Assembly: GCF_003351345.1 (NCBI RefSeq)
Contig: NZ_QQTO01000018.1
Coordinates: forward strand, 38,238 to 102,237
Source of the DNA: Allobosea caraganae
Lineage (GTDB): Bacteria; Pseudomonadota; Alphaproteobacteria; Rhizobiales; Beijerinckiaceae
Direction of reading: 5' to 3'
DNA length: 64,000 bases
How positions within the stretch are numbered: position 1 is the stretch's first letter; each line of letters opens with the position of its first letter. A program made the translations under genes and the position numbers. Below the pieces are notes generated by a model. That model had not been told where the DNA came from. It saw only the letters and a list, made by a program, of their open reading frames with translations, and did not search any database. Below are positions 15,720 to 24,817 of this stretch, one piece after another.

Positions 15720-18311
15720 TCATAAATTCCGCAGATGAGAAGCCGGCGCCTTCGATAGTATTTGCAGGGTGCCGGCCAGGCCGAACAGGACGGTGACGAC
15801 AATTGCCGCAGTCGCGGCAAGAATTGCCCCGGTCGGGTTGCCAACGAATTCGATCTTCATCACCTGCGTAACGACGCCCCAGCCGGCGAGAGCGCCCGCG
15901 ACGACACCAAACACCGCCGACACCAGCCCGATCCCGGCATACTCAAGGGCGTACGACGAAAGTATGAAGCGGCGTGTTGCCCCAAGCGTCTTGAGGATCA
16001 TCGCGTCGTAGAGCCGCGCCCGCTGCCCGGCCGCCAGAGCGCCGGCCAGGACGAGCAGGCTGGCGGCGATGGCGAGGCTGGAGGCGCCGCGGATCGCGGT
16101 CGCGAGCTGGCCGACGATGGTGTTGACCGCCTCCAGCGCGTCCTTGACCCTGACAGCCGTCACTGCCGGGAATTCGGCCGCGAGATGGCGTAGCAGGGCG
16201 GCGTCGGCATTTGCGGCAGCGTCGCTGCCGGCCGTGACCGTGGCGAGGTTGGTGTAGGGCGCGCCCGCGAAGGTGTTGGGCGAGAACACCATGACGAAGT
16301 TGATGCCGAGCGAGCGCCATTCGACCGTGCGCAGGTTGGCGACCTTGGCGGTGATGTTGCGGCCGAGCACGTTGACCACGATGGGGTCGCCGACTTTCAG
16401 GCCCAGGCCGGCGGCGACCGGCGCGTCGAAGGAGACCAGCGGCTCGCCGCGGTAGTCGGCCGGCCACCATTGCCCGGCGGTGATGGTCGAGCCATCGGGC
16501 ATGGCGGCTGAGAAGGTGATGCCGCGGTCGCCCTCCAGCACCCAGGCGGCCTGCTCGGAGGCCTTCACATCCTCGGCCTTGACGCCGGCCAGGCTGACGA
16601 TGCGGCCCCGCATCATCGGCACGCGCTCGAGCGTCGCATCGGGCCGCTCGCGCTTGAGGAAGGCGTCGAAGCGCTCTGCCTGGCTGGCGGGGATGTCGAG
16701 AAAGAAGAAGCTCGGCGCCTTCGCCGGCAAGGCCTGGGTGAGCTGGCGGGTCAGGCTGACGTCGATGAAGGCGAGCGCCGAGAGCAGGGCGACGCCGAGC
16801 CCGAGCGAAAGCACCAGCGAGGGCGTCAGCGCGCCCGGCCGATGCGTATTGGCGAGCGCCATCCGGACGGCCGGGTTGCGCGGGCGCGGGCTGCGCTTGG
16901 CCAGCGCCATCAGGCCCCAGGCGACGAGCCGCAGCAGCAGGAAGACGCTCGCCGCGACGCCGATATAGATCAGCGCGATGCGGCGGTCATAGGCGAAGGC
17001 GATGGCGACGCCGACGAGGCCGATGAGCGCTGCTGCGAAAACGATCAGATAGATCAGGCGCGGCCGGCGGGAATCGGGCTCGATCTGGTCGCGGAACAGG
17101 GCGGAGACCGGCACGTCATGGGCACGGCCGAGCGGCAAGATGGCGAAGACGAGCGCGGTCAGGAAGCCGTAGAGCGCGGCGATCACGAGTTCGCCCGGCG
17201 CGAGCGTCGGCTCGAAGGGCAGCGGCAGCAGGTCCTTCAGCGCATAGCCGAGGGCGAAGGGGGCGGCTGCGCCGAGCGCCAGGCCGATCGCGATGCCGAA
17301 GCCGGCGACGATCATCACTTCGGTGAGGTGGATCGCGACGACGCGGCCGCCGGTGGCGCCGATCGCCTTCATCGTGGCGAAGTCGAGCTTCTTGGCCTCG
17401 ACGAAGCGCCTGACGGCATTGGCGACGCCGACGCCGCCGACCAGCAGCGCGGTCAGGCCGACCAGGGTCAGGAACTGGGTGAAGCGTTCGAGATTGCGCT
17501 GGAAACTCGGCGCGGCATTGGCGCGAGAGCGGATCTCCCAGCCGGAATCGGGCTGGTCGCGGCCCACAGTGGTGATGAGCCCGTCGAGCGCCGCGTCGCT
17601 GGAGGCTGCGGCGGGCAGGATGAGGCGATAGGTCCAACGCACCAGGCTGCCGGGCTGGAGCAGGCCGGTGGCGCGCAGCGCCGCCTCGGAGATCAGCAGG
17701 CGCGGGCCGAAGCCGACGCCGGACGCGATCTTGTCGGGCTCGGAGGTCAGGCTGGCGCGCAATTGCACGCGCGCACCGCCGACCATGATGGTGTCGCCGG
17801 TCTTGAGGTCGAGCCGGCCGAACAGGACGGGGTCGGCGATCGCGCCGAAGACGCCGTCGCGCTCGACGAGCAGCTCGGCGATCGGGGCCTGCGGCTCGCT
17901 CTCGACCTGGCCGATGCTGGGATAGGCCGTGTCGACCGCCTTGATCTCGACCAGCGCCGCGCCCTTGTCGCCGGCATTGGCCATGCCGCGCATGGTGGCG
18001 ATGGCGGAGACCGCGCCGCGCGCGTCGAGGAAGGCGCGCTCCTCCGGCGTCGCTTCGCGGTGGATCAGGCTGAAGGCGGCGTCGCCGCCGAGGATGCGCC
18101 GGCCCTCGCGATTGAGCCCCTCGGTCAGGCCGCGCGAGGCGGAGGCGACGGCGGCGATCGCCATGACGCCGAGCGCCAGGCAGGCGATGAAGACGCCGAA
18201 ACCTCTGAGACCGCCGCGCAGGTCGCGCCAGGCCAGACGCAAGGCGAGCAGCAGGCCGAGCGGGCGAGGGGGTGAAGCGGGAGCCGCGATGGGCTTGACC
18301 GGTGCGTGCAT
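15720..18311 (-). CDS. ABC transporter permease, FtsX-like (YbbP type)
   Basis: The 863-residue protein has an N-terminal membrane helix after RLAWRDLRGGLRGFG, a large periplasmic domain, FtsX-like membrane triplets (about 265-395 and C-terminal 745-850) and two further central helices. This ten-helix, two-domain layout is that of YbbP. With the adjacent ATPase it forms a MacB/LolCDE-like mechanotransmission system rather than a classic importer. YbbAP beside TesA suggests handling of lipid-like or hydrophobic molecules, by inference. It lies 10 bp after the ATPase gene. Confidence 0.9.
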   Translation of the reverse strand: MHAPVKPIAAPASPPRPLGLLLALRLAWRDLRGGLRGFGVFIACLALGVMAIAAVASASRGLTEGLNREGRRILGGDAAFSLIHREATPEERAFLDARGAVSAIATMRGMANAGDKGAALVEIKAVDTAYPSIGQVESEPQAPIAELLVERDGVFGAIADPVLFGRLDLKTGDTIMVGGARVQLRASLTSEPDKIASGVGFGPRLLISEAALRATGLLQPGSLVRWTYRLILPAAASSDAALDGLITTVGRDQPDSGWEIRSRANAAPSFQRNLERFTQFLTLVGLTALLVGGVGVANAVRRFVEAKKLDFATMKAIGATGGRVVAIHLTEVMIVAGFGIAIGLALGAAAPFALGYALKDLLPLPFEPTLAPGELVIAALYGFLTALVFAILPLGRAHDVPVSALFRDQIEPDSRRPRLIYLIVFAAALIGLVGVAIAFAYDRRIALIYIGVAASVFLLLRLVAWGLMALAKRSPRPRNPAVRMALANTHRPGALTPSLVLSLGLGVALLSALAFIDVSLTRQLTQALPAKAPSFFFLDIPASQAERFDAFLKRERPDATLERVPMMRGRIVSLAGVKAEDVKASEQAAWVLEGDRGITFSAAMPDGSTITAGQWWPADYRGEPLVSFDAPVAAGLGLKVGDPIVVNVLGRNITAKVANLRTVEWRSLGINFVMVFSPNTFAGAPYTNLATVTAGSDAAANADAALLRHLAAEFPAVTAVRVKDALEAVNTIVGQLATAIRGASSLAIAASLLVLAGALAAGQRARLYDAMILKTLGATRRFILSSYALEYAGIGLVSAVFGVVAGALAGWGVVTQVMKIEFVGNPTGAILAATAAIVVTVLFGLAGTLQILSKAPASHLRNL

Positions 18312-18321
18312 CGGCCGGGCC

Positions 18322-19023
18322 TCAGGCGCTGACGAGGTCGGCGTCAGCCTCGATCCGCCCGGCGTGCAGGCGCACGGTGCGGTCGCAGACGGCGGCGAGC
18401 GAGAGGTCGTGGGTGACGAGCACCAGCGTCGCGCCGCGCTCGCGCCGGAGCGCGAAGATCAGGTCGACGATGGAGCGGCCGGTCGTCTCGTCGAGATTGC
18501 CGGTCGGCTCGTCGGCGACGAGGATCGCCGGATCGGGCGCGACGGCCCGCGCGATGGCGACGCGCTGCTGCTCGCCGCCGGAGAGCTGGGCCGGGTAATG
18601 GTCCATGCGGTCGCCGAGGCCGACATTGCGGAGTTCCGCCTCGGCGCGGCTGAAGGCGTCGTCGGCGCCGGCAAGTTCAAGCGGCAGGGCGACGTTCTCG
18701 CGCGCCGTCATGGTCGGGACGAGATGGAAGGACTGGAAGACGATGCCGATGCGACGGCCGCGGAAGATGGCGAGGTCATCTTCGCCGAGCAGGCCGAGAT
18801 CCTGGCCGGCGACCTTGACCAGGCCTGAATCCGGGCGCTCCAGACCGGCCATGGTCATCAGCAAGGTCGATTTGCCGGAGCCGGACGGGCCGACCAGGCC
18901 GGTCGCCTCGCCCGCGGCCAGTGACAAAGAAACGCCCTTCAGGATATGGACGCGCGCGGCGCCACGCCCCAGACTAAGATGCACATCCTGCAATTCGATC
19001 GCCGGGGCGGATACGTCGCTCAT
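18322..19023 (-). CDS. ybbA: ABC transporter ATP-binding protein (YbbA type)
   Basis: The 233-residue ATPase has Walker A GPSGSGKS (45-52), the LSGGEQQRVAIARAV signature and Walker B ILVADEPTGNLD, with the MacB/LolD-like VFQSFHLVPTMTARENV segment. It powers the adjacent FtsX-like permease. The ATG at 19023 gives the family N-terminus (MSDVSAPAIELQDVHLSL). It is divergent from the tesA-like gene, as in Escherichia coli. Confidence 0.92.
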   Translation of the reverse strand: MSDVSAPAIELQDVHLSLGRGAARVHILKGVSLSLAAGEATGLVGPSGSGKSTLLMTMAGLERPDSGLVKVAGQDLGLLGEDDLAIFRGRRIGIVFQSFHLVPTMTARENVALPLELAGADDAFSRAEAELRNVGLGDRMDHYPAQLSGGEQQRVAIARAVAPDPAILVADEPTGNLDETTGRSIVDLIFALRRERGATLVLVTHDLSLAAVCDRTVRLHAGRIEADADLVSA

Positions 19024-19128
19024 CGCCAAATGATCCTGACCTTGCTTCAATCGACCCCGCCCACTCGCATCGCATCGCGGCCCGAGTGGGGCAGAACCCT
19101 GCCGCGCCCCGCCGCGGGATATGGGCGC

Positions 19129-19788
19129 GTGCAACGCTTTGTCCAATCTCTCGCGCCGGCTTTTATGGCCGCGCTCGCGCTCATTTTATCGGCTGGTGGC
19201 ATGGCCCAGGCGCAAACTCCCGCTCGCACGCTCAAGCTCGTCGTGCTCGGCGACAGCCTCAGCGCCGGCTACAACCTGCCCGGCAATGCAGCTTTTCCGG
19301 CCGTGCTGGAGCAAGCCTTGCGCCAGAAGGGCGTGGCGGTCGAGATCGCCAATGCGGGCGTCTCCGGCGATACGGTGCAGGGCGGGCTCGATCGGCTCGA
19401 CTGGTCGGTGCCTGACGGCACGGACGGCGTCATCGTCGAGCTCGGCGCCAACGACGCGCTGCGCGGCTTCGATCCGGCTGCGACCGAGAAGGCGCTGGAG
19501 GAGATCCTCACCCGGCTCAAGGCGCGCAACGTCCCGGTTCTGCTCGCCGGCATGTACGCGCCGCGCAATCTCGGGCCCGACTACACCACCCGCTTCGACG
19601 GCATCTTCAAGCGGCTCGCCGACAAGTACGGCCTCGTCTTCTACCCGTTCTTCCTCGACGGCATCGCGGGCGACCGCGTGCTGAACCAGGCCGACCTGCT
19701 GCATCCGACCGCCGAGGGGGTCCGCGTCATCGTCGCGCGCATCCTGCCGACGGTCGAGCGCTTCCTGGAGACGCTGCGCAAGCCCTGA
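19129..19788 (+). CDS. tesA: Arylesterase / lysophospholipase L1 (TesA-like, SGNH hydrolase)
   Basis: The 219-residue periplasmic esterase has a signal peptide (about 1-28, ending GGMAQAQ) and SGNH blocks GDSLSAGYN (Ser43), NAGVSGDT, GANDALRG (Asn108) and the Asp189/His192 pair in DLLHP. It hydrolyses esters, thioesters or lysophospholipids. The GTG at 19129 is chosen because it places the signal peptide at the N-terminus; a further upstream ATG would leave too little space for the divergent ybbA promoter. A family B repeat follows. Confidence 0.9.
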   Translation: MQRFVQSLAPAFMAALALILSAGGMAQAQTPARTLKLVVLGDSLSAGYNLPGNAAFPAVLEQALRQKGVAVEIANAGVSGDTVQGGLDRLDWSVPDGTDGVIVELGANDALRGFDPAATEKALEEILTRLKARNVPVLLAGMYAPRNLGPDYTTRFDGIFKRLADKYGLVFYPFFLDGIAGDRVLNQADLLHPTAEGVRVIVARILPTVERFLETLRKP

Positions 19789-19811
19789 TTCTGATTTTTG
19801 CGAGTTTTTTG

Positions 19812-19918
19812 AGCCCTCATCCTGAGGAGCCGCGTAGCGGCGTCTCGAAGGATGCTCCAGAGAGCACTGGAGCATCCTTCGAGACGCGGGCTACAGCCCG
19901 CTCCTCAGGATGAGGGCT
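19812..19918. repeat. Dispersed palindromic repeat, family B copy 2
   Basis: The same arms as 3818-3933: AGCCCTCATCCTGAGGAGC at both ends and GTCTCGAAGGATGCTCCAG inside. It starts 23 bp after the tesA stop. Confidence 0.8.
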
Positions 19919-20007
19919 GAGTTTCCAAACCACCGGGCTTCCCGGCCTGACTTTCGCTTTCACCACGTGGCGCCTCTCGGCGCGCCTTCCCCTGGAGTTG
20001 TACCGCT

Positions 20008-21063
20008 ATGCACTACCGCCGTCTCGGGCGCACCAATCTCAAGGTCTCCGCCATTTGCCTGGGCACCATGACCTGGGGCCAGCAGAACACCGAAGCCGAA
20101 GGCCACGCGCAGATGGACTACGCGCTCGACCATGGCGTGACCTTCTTCGACACGGCCGAGCTCTACTCGATCCCGCCCAAGGCGGAGACGCAAGGCGCGA
20201 CCGAGCGCTTCATCGGCAACTGGTTCAAGGCGCGCGGCACCCGCGACAAGGTCGTCCTCGCCACCAAGATCGTCGGCCGTGGCAACAACACCTGGTTCCG
20301 CGACGATGGCGGGCCGACCCGCGTCAACCGCAAGCAGATCCAGGAAGCCGTCGACAAGAGCCTGAAGCGGCTGCAGACGGATTACATCGACCTCTACCAG
20401 CTGCATTTTCCGGAGCGGCCGGTGCCGTGGGGCTCGAATCCGACCCGCTTCAACAAGGCCACCTACGAGCCGCCCGCGGACGAGACGTCGATCGCCGAGC
20501 AGCTCGACGCCTTCGGCGAGATCGTCAAGGCCGGCAAGATCCGCCATCTCGGCCTCTCCAACGAGAGCGCCTGGGGCGCGATGAGCTTCATCCGCGATGC
20601 GGAGGTTCGCGGCGGCCCGCGCGTCGTCTCGATCCAGAACGCCTATAACCTGCTCAACCGCACCTTCGAGACGGCTTTGGCCGAGGTCGCGATGCGCGAG
20701 CAGGTCGGGCTTTTGGCCTATTCGCCGCTGGCGCAGGGCTATCTCACGGGAAAATACCTCGATGGCGCCCGTCCCGCCGGCGCGCGCACGACGCTGTTCG
20801 ATCGGGCCCAGCGCTACCAGACGGCTGGCACTGATGAGGCAATCAAGCGCTATATCACTGTGGCCAAGGAGGCCGGGCTCGACCCGGCGCAGATGGCGCT
20901 CGCCTTCGTGACCTCGCGCCCGTTCGTGACCTCGAACATCATCGGCGCGACCTCGATGGAGCAATTGAAGGTCGCGATCGGTTCGGCCGAGGTGACCATC
21001 TCCGCCGAAGTCGAAGCGAAGATCGACGCGATTCATCAGCAGGTGGGCAATCCCTGCCCCTGA
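20008..21063 (+). CDS. Aldo/keto reductase, Tas-like
   Basis: The 351-residue TIM-barrel NADP(H)-dependent carbonyl reductase has the catalytic tetrad Asp48, Tyr53, Lys87 and His133. Its segments LGTMTWGQQNTEAEGHAQMDYA and FDTAELYSIPPKAETQG match the Escherichia coli Tas group, and the ending has SMEQLKVAIGSAEV. The physiological substrate is unknown. An RBS-like CTGGAG precedes the ATG. Confidence 0.92.
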   Translation: MHYRRLGRTNLKVSAICLGTMTWGQQNTEAEGHAQMDYALDHGVTFFDTAELYSIPPKAETQGATERFIGNWFKARGTRDKVVLATKIVGRGNNTWFRDDGGPTRVNRKQIQEAVDKSLKRLQTDYIDLYQLHFPERPVPWGSNPTRFNKATYEPPADETSIAEQLDAFGEIVKAGKIRHLGLSNESAWGAMSFIRDAEVRGGPRVVSIQNAYNLLNRTFETALAEVAMREQVGLLAYSPLAQGYLTGKYLDGARPAGARTTLFDRAQRYQTAGTDEAIKRYITVAKEAGLDPAQMALAFVTSRPFVTSNIIGATSMEQLKVAIGSAEVTISAEVEAKIDAIHQQVGNPCP

Positions 21064-21065
21064 CC

Positions 21066-21151
21066 CCGTCATTGCGAGGAGCGTAGCGACGAAGCAATCC
21101 AGGGGGTTCACGCAGTCCCCCTGGATTGCTTCGCTACGCTCGCAATGACGG
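21066..21151. repeat. Dispersed palindromic repeat, family C copy 1
   Basis: The arms carry CCGTCATTGCGAG and CTCGCAATGACGG with an inner GAAGCAATCCAGGGGG / CCCCCTGGATTGCTTC pair. A second copy lies at 39934-40014. It lies 3 bp after the aldo/keto reductase stop. Confidence 0.85.
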
Positions 21152-21237
21152 TGCTGCCGAGGGTCTGCGGAACGTGTTTTCCCGGCCCGCGAAACTTTCG
21201 TCTCGCCAGAGTCACAAAAACTTGGCACTGATTCGGA

Positions 21238-21816
21238 ATGCCGAGGCTGTTCACAGCTCTGGAGATTCCCGCCGAGGTCGCCTCGGCGCTGACGCTGCAC
21301 CGGGGCGGGCTCATCGGCGCGCGCTGGATCGAGCCGGCCGATTACCACATCACCCTGCGCTTCCTCGGCGATGTCGACCGGCGCACCGCCAATGACGTCT
21401 ACAGCTTCCTCAGCGATCTCCAGACCCAGCCCTTCGAGGTGACGCTCGATGCGCTCGGCAGCTTCGGCGGCGACAGGCCGCGCGCCGTCTTTGCGAAGGC
21501 CCAGCCCTCACCGCGGCTGACCGAACTGCAGGGCGATCTGGAGCGGCTGCTGCGCCGGCTCGGCCTGCCACCGGAAGCGCGCAAATTCGTGCCGCACGTG
21601 ACGCTGGCGCGGCTGCGCGACACTTCGCCGGTCGAGGTCGCGCATTACCTGGCGACGCATCCGATCATCCGGCCGATCAGCTTCACGGCGCGGCGATTCG
21701 CGCTGATGTCCTCGCGTGATTCGATCGGCGGCGGTCCCTACGTGCTCGAGGCCGCCTACCCGCTCGGGCCGTCCTATCCCAACCGTCTCTATCGCAACGA
21801 CTTCCAGCGGAGATGA
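21238..21816 (+). CDS. thpR: RNA 2',3'-cyclic phosphodiesterase (ThpR/LigT)
   Basis: The 192-residue 2H phosphoesterase has two H-x-T motifs, His37-Ile-Thr39 in YHITLRFLG and His120-Val-Thr122 in VPHVTLARL. It opens 2',3'-cyclic phosphates at RNA ends and in some species has RNA ligase activity. Its stop overlaps the next start (ATGA), so it is translationally coupled to the pterin dehydratase. Confidence 0.93.
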   Translation: MPRLFTALEIPAEVASALTLHRGGLIGARWIEPADYHITLRFLGDVDRRTANDVYSFLSDLQTQPFEVTLDALGSFGGDRPRAVFAKAQPSPRLTELQGDLERLLRRLGLPPEARKFVPHVTLARLRDTSPVEVAHYLATHPIIRPISFTARRFALMSSRDSIGGGPYVLEAAYPLGPSYPNRLYRNDFQRR

Positions 21817-22106
21817 TGACCATGCCCAAGCGACTGAGTGCCGAGGCTCGCGACGAGGCGCTGGTGACGCTGACGGGCTGGAAGCTCGCCGAGGGGCGCG
21901 AGGCGCTGACGAAGCGCTTCGTCTTCCGCGACTTCAACGAGGCCTTCGGCTGGATGACGCGGGTCGCGCTGATCGCCGAGAAGATGGACCACCATCCGGA
22001 ATGGTCGAACGTCTACCGCACCGTCGAGGTGGTGCTGGCGACGCATGATGCCGGCGGGTTGACCGAGCTCGACGTCAAGCTCGCCCGCGCGATGGACGCG
22101 ATCTAG
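21813..22106 (+). CDS. phhB: 4a-hydroxytetrahydrobiopterin dehydratase (PCD/PhhB)
   Basis: The 97-residue protein has the signature [12 protein letters not shown] (His60, His61), followed by [17 protein letters not shown]. It dehydrates 4a-carbinolamine pterins in the phenylalanine hydroxylase cycle; some family members act in molybdopterin metabolism instead. No aromatic amino acid hydroxylase is in this window. The ATG at 21813 overlaps the thpR stop; two further ATGs in frame (21816, 21822) are possible. Confidence 0.92.
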   Translation: MMTMPKRLSAEARDEALVTLTGWKLAEGREALTKRFVFRDFNEAFGWMTRVALIAEKMDHHPEWSNVYRTVEVVLATHDAGGLTELDVKLARAMDAI

Positions 22107-22112
22107 GTCCCG

Positions 22113-23288
22113 TCACAGCCCGTTCTGGGCGCCCTCGCCCTTATTCCAGGCCGCGACGCGGCGCGCGATGCCGGGCGGCAGGCGCTTCGCCGCGCTCTTC
22201 AGCGCGGGGCGCCAATGCTGGATGCCGAGGCCGCAGACCAGCCGCCCCTTCAATGACAGAGGCAGCAGCAGGTCGCTGACGCCGACCCGCCCGTCGGAAT
22301 GTTCGAGCTTGTAGGCATCGGCCGGCGCGAGTAGGTCGAAGATCGTGTTGCCGCGGGCCCGCGCGCTGGCGAAGGCGTGATGCACCAGGATCTTGCCGAC
22401 GCCGCCGCGCTCATGGTCGGGGTGAGTGGCGATGACATGGCCGAAGCTGCGACCCTTGCAGTCGAGCGAGAGGTCGATGCCAACAGGCACGCCGTTGCAA
22501 TGGATCGACGAGATCCGCAGCGAGGTGCCGCCGGCATCGCCGGCGAGATCCCTGAAGAAGGCGCTGAAGCGGGGATCGTCCACGGTCGGGGCGATGATGC
22601 CGTGGCGCGCCAGGGAGGCCTGCTTCATCGCCACCGCGGCGCTGGCGAGCAGCGATGCCTCCGGGCCGGGCGGCGGCGTCTGGAAGCCGACCACGCCGCG
22701 CTCCTCGAGCCGGCGCAGGCGGCGGCGGTGATTCGAGCGCTCGCGCGAGGGATAGGCCAGGCTCGGGCCCTTCTCGCCGACGCGCCAGGCGAGGTCGGCG
22801 AAGGGCGCCTCGACCTGCTCGGTCCGCGTCGCCTCATCGAGCAGGCCGGCGCGCGCCAGGACCGAATCGGTGCGCAGCTTGCGGGCCTCGAACAGATCGC
22901 CATGCAGTAGCAGGACCGCGCGCCAGCCGGCCTGGAGCAGGGCTTCGCTATCCTCGTCCTCGACCAGCACGTCGCCGAACTGCGCCACCGGGATGCCCAT
23001 GAAGCGCAGGGTGTCGAGGCTGCACCGGCGCTGCCGGACCAGCGGCCAGACCATGACGAGCCGGCCGTGGCGGCGCGCGGTGACGATGCTGAGCGTGCCG
23101 TGCCGGTCGAGATAATGCGTCGCCCAGTGCCTGAGGAAGACGTGGCTCTGGAAGACCTGCTGCGGCAGGGCGGCGCGGGCAAAGAGCGCGTCCCAGTCCT
23201 GGCGCAGGGCGAGGAAGCCGTCGAGATCCGTGACGAGGCCGATCGTTACCGCCCCGTCGGCAACATGCGGGAAGCGCGTTTTCGCCAT
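22113..23288 (-). CDS. GNAT/FemAB-like acyltransferase (CelD/BioF2-like)
   Basis: The 391-residue protein has the two-lobed layout of the COG5653 group: an N-terminal GNAT-like half with FLRHWATHYLDRHG and a C-terminal half with DCKGRSFGHVIATHPDHERGGVGKILVHHAFASARA. Family members are linked to polysaccharide or peptidoglycan modification. The acceptor is unknown. It starts 2 bp after the upstream gene (23291-23926), so the two are almost certainly co-transcribed. Confidence 0.75.
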   Translation of the reverse strand: MAKTRFPHVADGAVTIGLVTDLDGFLALRQDWDALFARAALPQQVFQSHVFLRHWATHYLDRHGTLSIVTARRHGRLVMVWPLVRQRRCSLDTLRFMGIPVAQFGDVLVEDEDSEALLQAGWRAVLLLHGDLFEARKLRTDSVLARAGLLDEATRTEQVEAPFADLAWRVGEKGPSLAYPSRERSNHRRRLRRLEERGVVGFQTPPPGPEASLLASAAVAMKQASLARHGIIAPTVDDPRFSAFFRDLAGDAGGTSLRISSIHCNGVPVGIDLSLDCKGRSFGHVIATHPDHERGGVGKILVHHAFASARARGNTIFDLLAPADAYKLEHSDGRVGVSDLLLPLSLKGRLVCGLGIQHWRPALKSAAKRLPPGIARRVAAWNKGEGAQNGL

Positions 23289-23290
23289 GC

Positions 23291-23926
23291 TCAGGCCCCG
23301 GCGCGCAGATGCGAGAACAGGCGTTTCGCCCCAGTGAGCGGAAAGCGCGCGAGATAGGGCAGCAGCAGGAGCGGGTGGCGCGCCGCGAAGGGCGCGTCAT
23401 GTTCGACCATGTGTCTGACGGCGAGCACCGGCAGCGGCGCCCGCAGCGGCCGGAACTCCGGGTTCCACAGGCCGGGCGCGTCGGAATCGAGGTGCATCAG
23501 GCCGATCATGCGGTTGCGCCTGAGCGAGTAGAACTTGTGGCGCTTCTGGACGCGCTGGAGCATGGCGACGCCGGCAGGGCTCGCACAAGCCGGGAAGCCG
23601 ATGATCACCGTGCGAAAGTGCTGCATGGTCGGTTTGGCGGGGATCGCGTCGAGTTCGGCGAAGCTGCGGCGAATCAGCGCAAAGGCGGTTTCCTCGTCCT
23701 GCGGGCCGGCGTTGGAGATCGCGAGGCGGGCGGTGTCGAGCTTCGCGGCCTGGCGGGTGAAGGGGCAAACGGCGCCGGTGCGGCCGAGATCGACATGGCC
23801 GCTCATCAGGTAGGTTTCGACCCAGTCGAGCAGGGTGGAGAGCGCGGTTTCACGTGAATCAACGCAGCGCGCGCGAGCTTCGGCCAGCGTCAGCAGGTCC
23901 GGTTCGATGGTCGCTGTCTCGGCCAT
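23291..23926 (-). CDS. Conserved hypothetical protein (resembles DUF6875)
   Basis: The 211-residue protein has no membrane segment or signal peptide visible. Notable segments are TGAVCPFTRQAAKLDTARLAI, MQHFRTVIIGFPACASPAG and RFHKFYSL-like KRHKFYSLRRNRMIGLMH. The CPF motif and general layout recall DUF6875, but I cannot confirm this without a profile search. The ATG at 23926 is chosen; upstream codons overlap the neighbouring pseudouridine synthase region. It forms an operon with the acyltransferase downstream. Confidence 0.6.
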   Translation of the reverse strand: MAETATIEPDLLTLAEARARCVDSRETALSTLLDWVETYLMSGHVDLGRTGAVCPFTRQAAKLDTARLAISNAGPQDEETAFALIRRSFAELDAIPAKPTMQHFRTVIIGFPACASPAGVAMLQRVQKRHKFYSLRRNRMIGLMHLDSDAPGLWNPEFRPLRAPLPVLAVRHMVEHDAPFAARHPLLLLPYLARFPLTGAKRLFSHLRAGA

Positions 23927-24033
23927 GGCTGCACGCTCTGGTTGATCGAGCGCAGGGGATAGCAGGGTGTCGTTAGGGAAGGATTGATGCAGCCAGGAGC
24001 GCTCAGGGCTCGGCGTTAGGATTCTGGAAAGAT

Positions 24034-24747
24034 TCAGGCCCAGCCGCAGCTTCGCAGGGCCTCGTGCATGTGGTCCGGCGGCGGCGCCTCGACATGGACC
24101 GGGTCGCGCTTGCGGTAGAGCGGCACCGTGATGGCGCGGGCATGGAGCTGGAGGCCGGGCCCGCCCTCGCGCGGTGCGCTGCCATAAATCTCGTCGCCGA
24201 GCATCGGCCAGCCCGAGGCGGCGCAATGCACGCGCAATTGATGGGTGCGGCCGGTCAGCGGCTCCAGCTCGAGCCAGGCCAGGCCGGCGCTGCGGCCGCG
24301 CACGGTGTAGCGCGTCTGCGAGGGCAGGCCGGCGGGGTCGACCTTCATCCACCAGCCGCGCTCGGGCGACTGCTTGCCGAGCGCAAGGTCGATCAGGCCT
24401 TCATCCTCGGCCGGGCCGCCTTCGACGATCGCCCAGTAGCTCTTGCCGATCCTGCCATCGCGGAACAACTGGTTGAGCTCGGTCATGGCGCGCGGATGGC
24501 GGCCGAGCACGAGGCAGCCGGAGGTGTCCTTGTCGAGCCGATGAGCCGCTTCCGGCCGGCGCGGCAGGCCGAAGCGCAGCGCGTCGAGATGGTCGGTCAG
24601 GACGGGGATGACCCGGCGCTTGGCCTGCGGGCCGCGATGGATCGGCAGGCCGGCCGGCTTGTCGATGACCAGCATCATCGCGTCGCGGTAGAGCAACGGA
24701 ACAGGCGGCTCCTCGCGTGAATTTGCTGGTTGATCGGCAATGGTCAT
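24034..24747 (-). CDS. RluA-family RNA pseudouridine synthase
   Basis: The 237-residue protein has the HRLDKDTSG motif (residues 69-77) with catalytic Asp72 and the downstream SKYWA-like GKSYWAIVEG, RTHQLRVH and QLHARAI segments. It lacks an S4 domain, like TruC or short RluA enzymes. It isomerises uridine in rRNA or tRNA; the site is not predictable. It is divergent from ftsY, with a 70-bp gap. Confidence 0.9.
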   Translation of the reverse strand: MTIADQPANSREEPPVPLLYRDAMMLVIDKPAGLPIHRGPQAKRRVIPVLTDHLDALRFGLPRRPEAAHRLDKDTSGCLVLGRHPRAMTELNQLFRDGRIGKSYWAIVEGGPAEDEGLIDLALGKQSPERGWWMKVDPAGLPSQTRYTVRGRSAGLAWLELEPLTGRTHQLRVHCAASGWPMLGDEIYGSAPREGGPGLQLHARAITVPLYRKRDPVHVEAPPPDHMHEALRSCGWA

Positions 24748-24817
24748 GGCATTGCGCTAGACAAGGCTGCCCGCCGACGCAACCTCCAAGGCGATGCGCG
24801 GGCGAACAGGACGAGTG

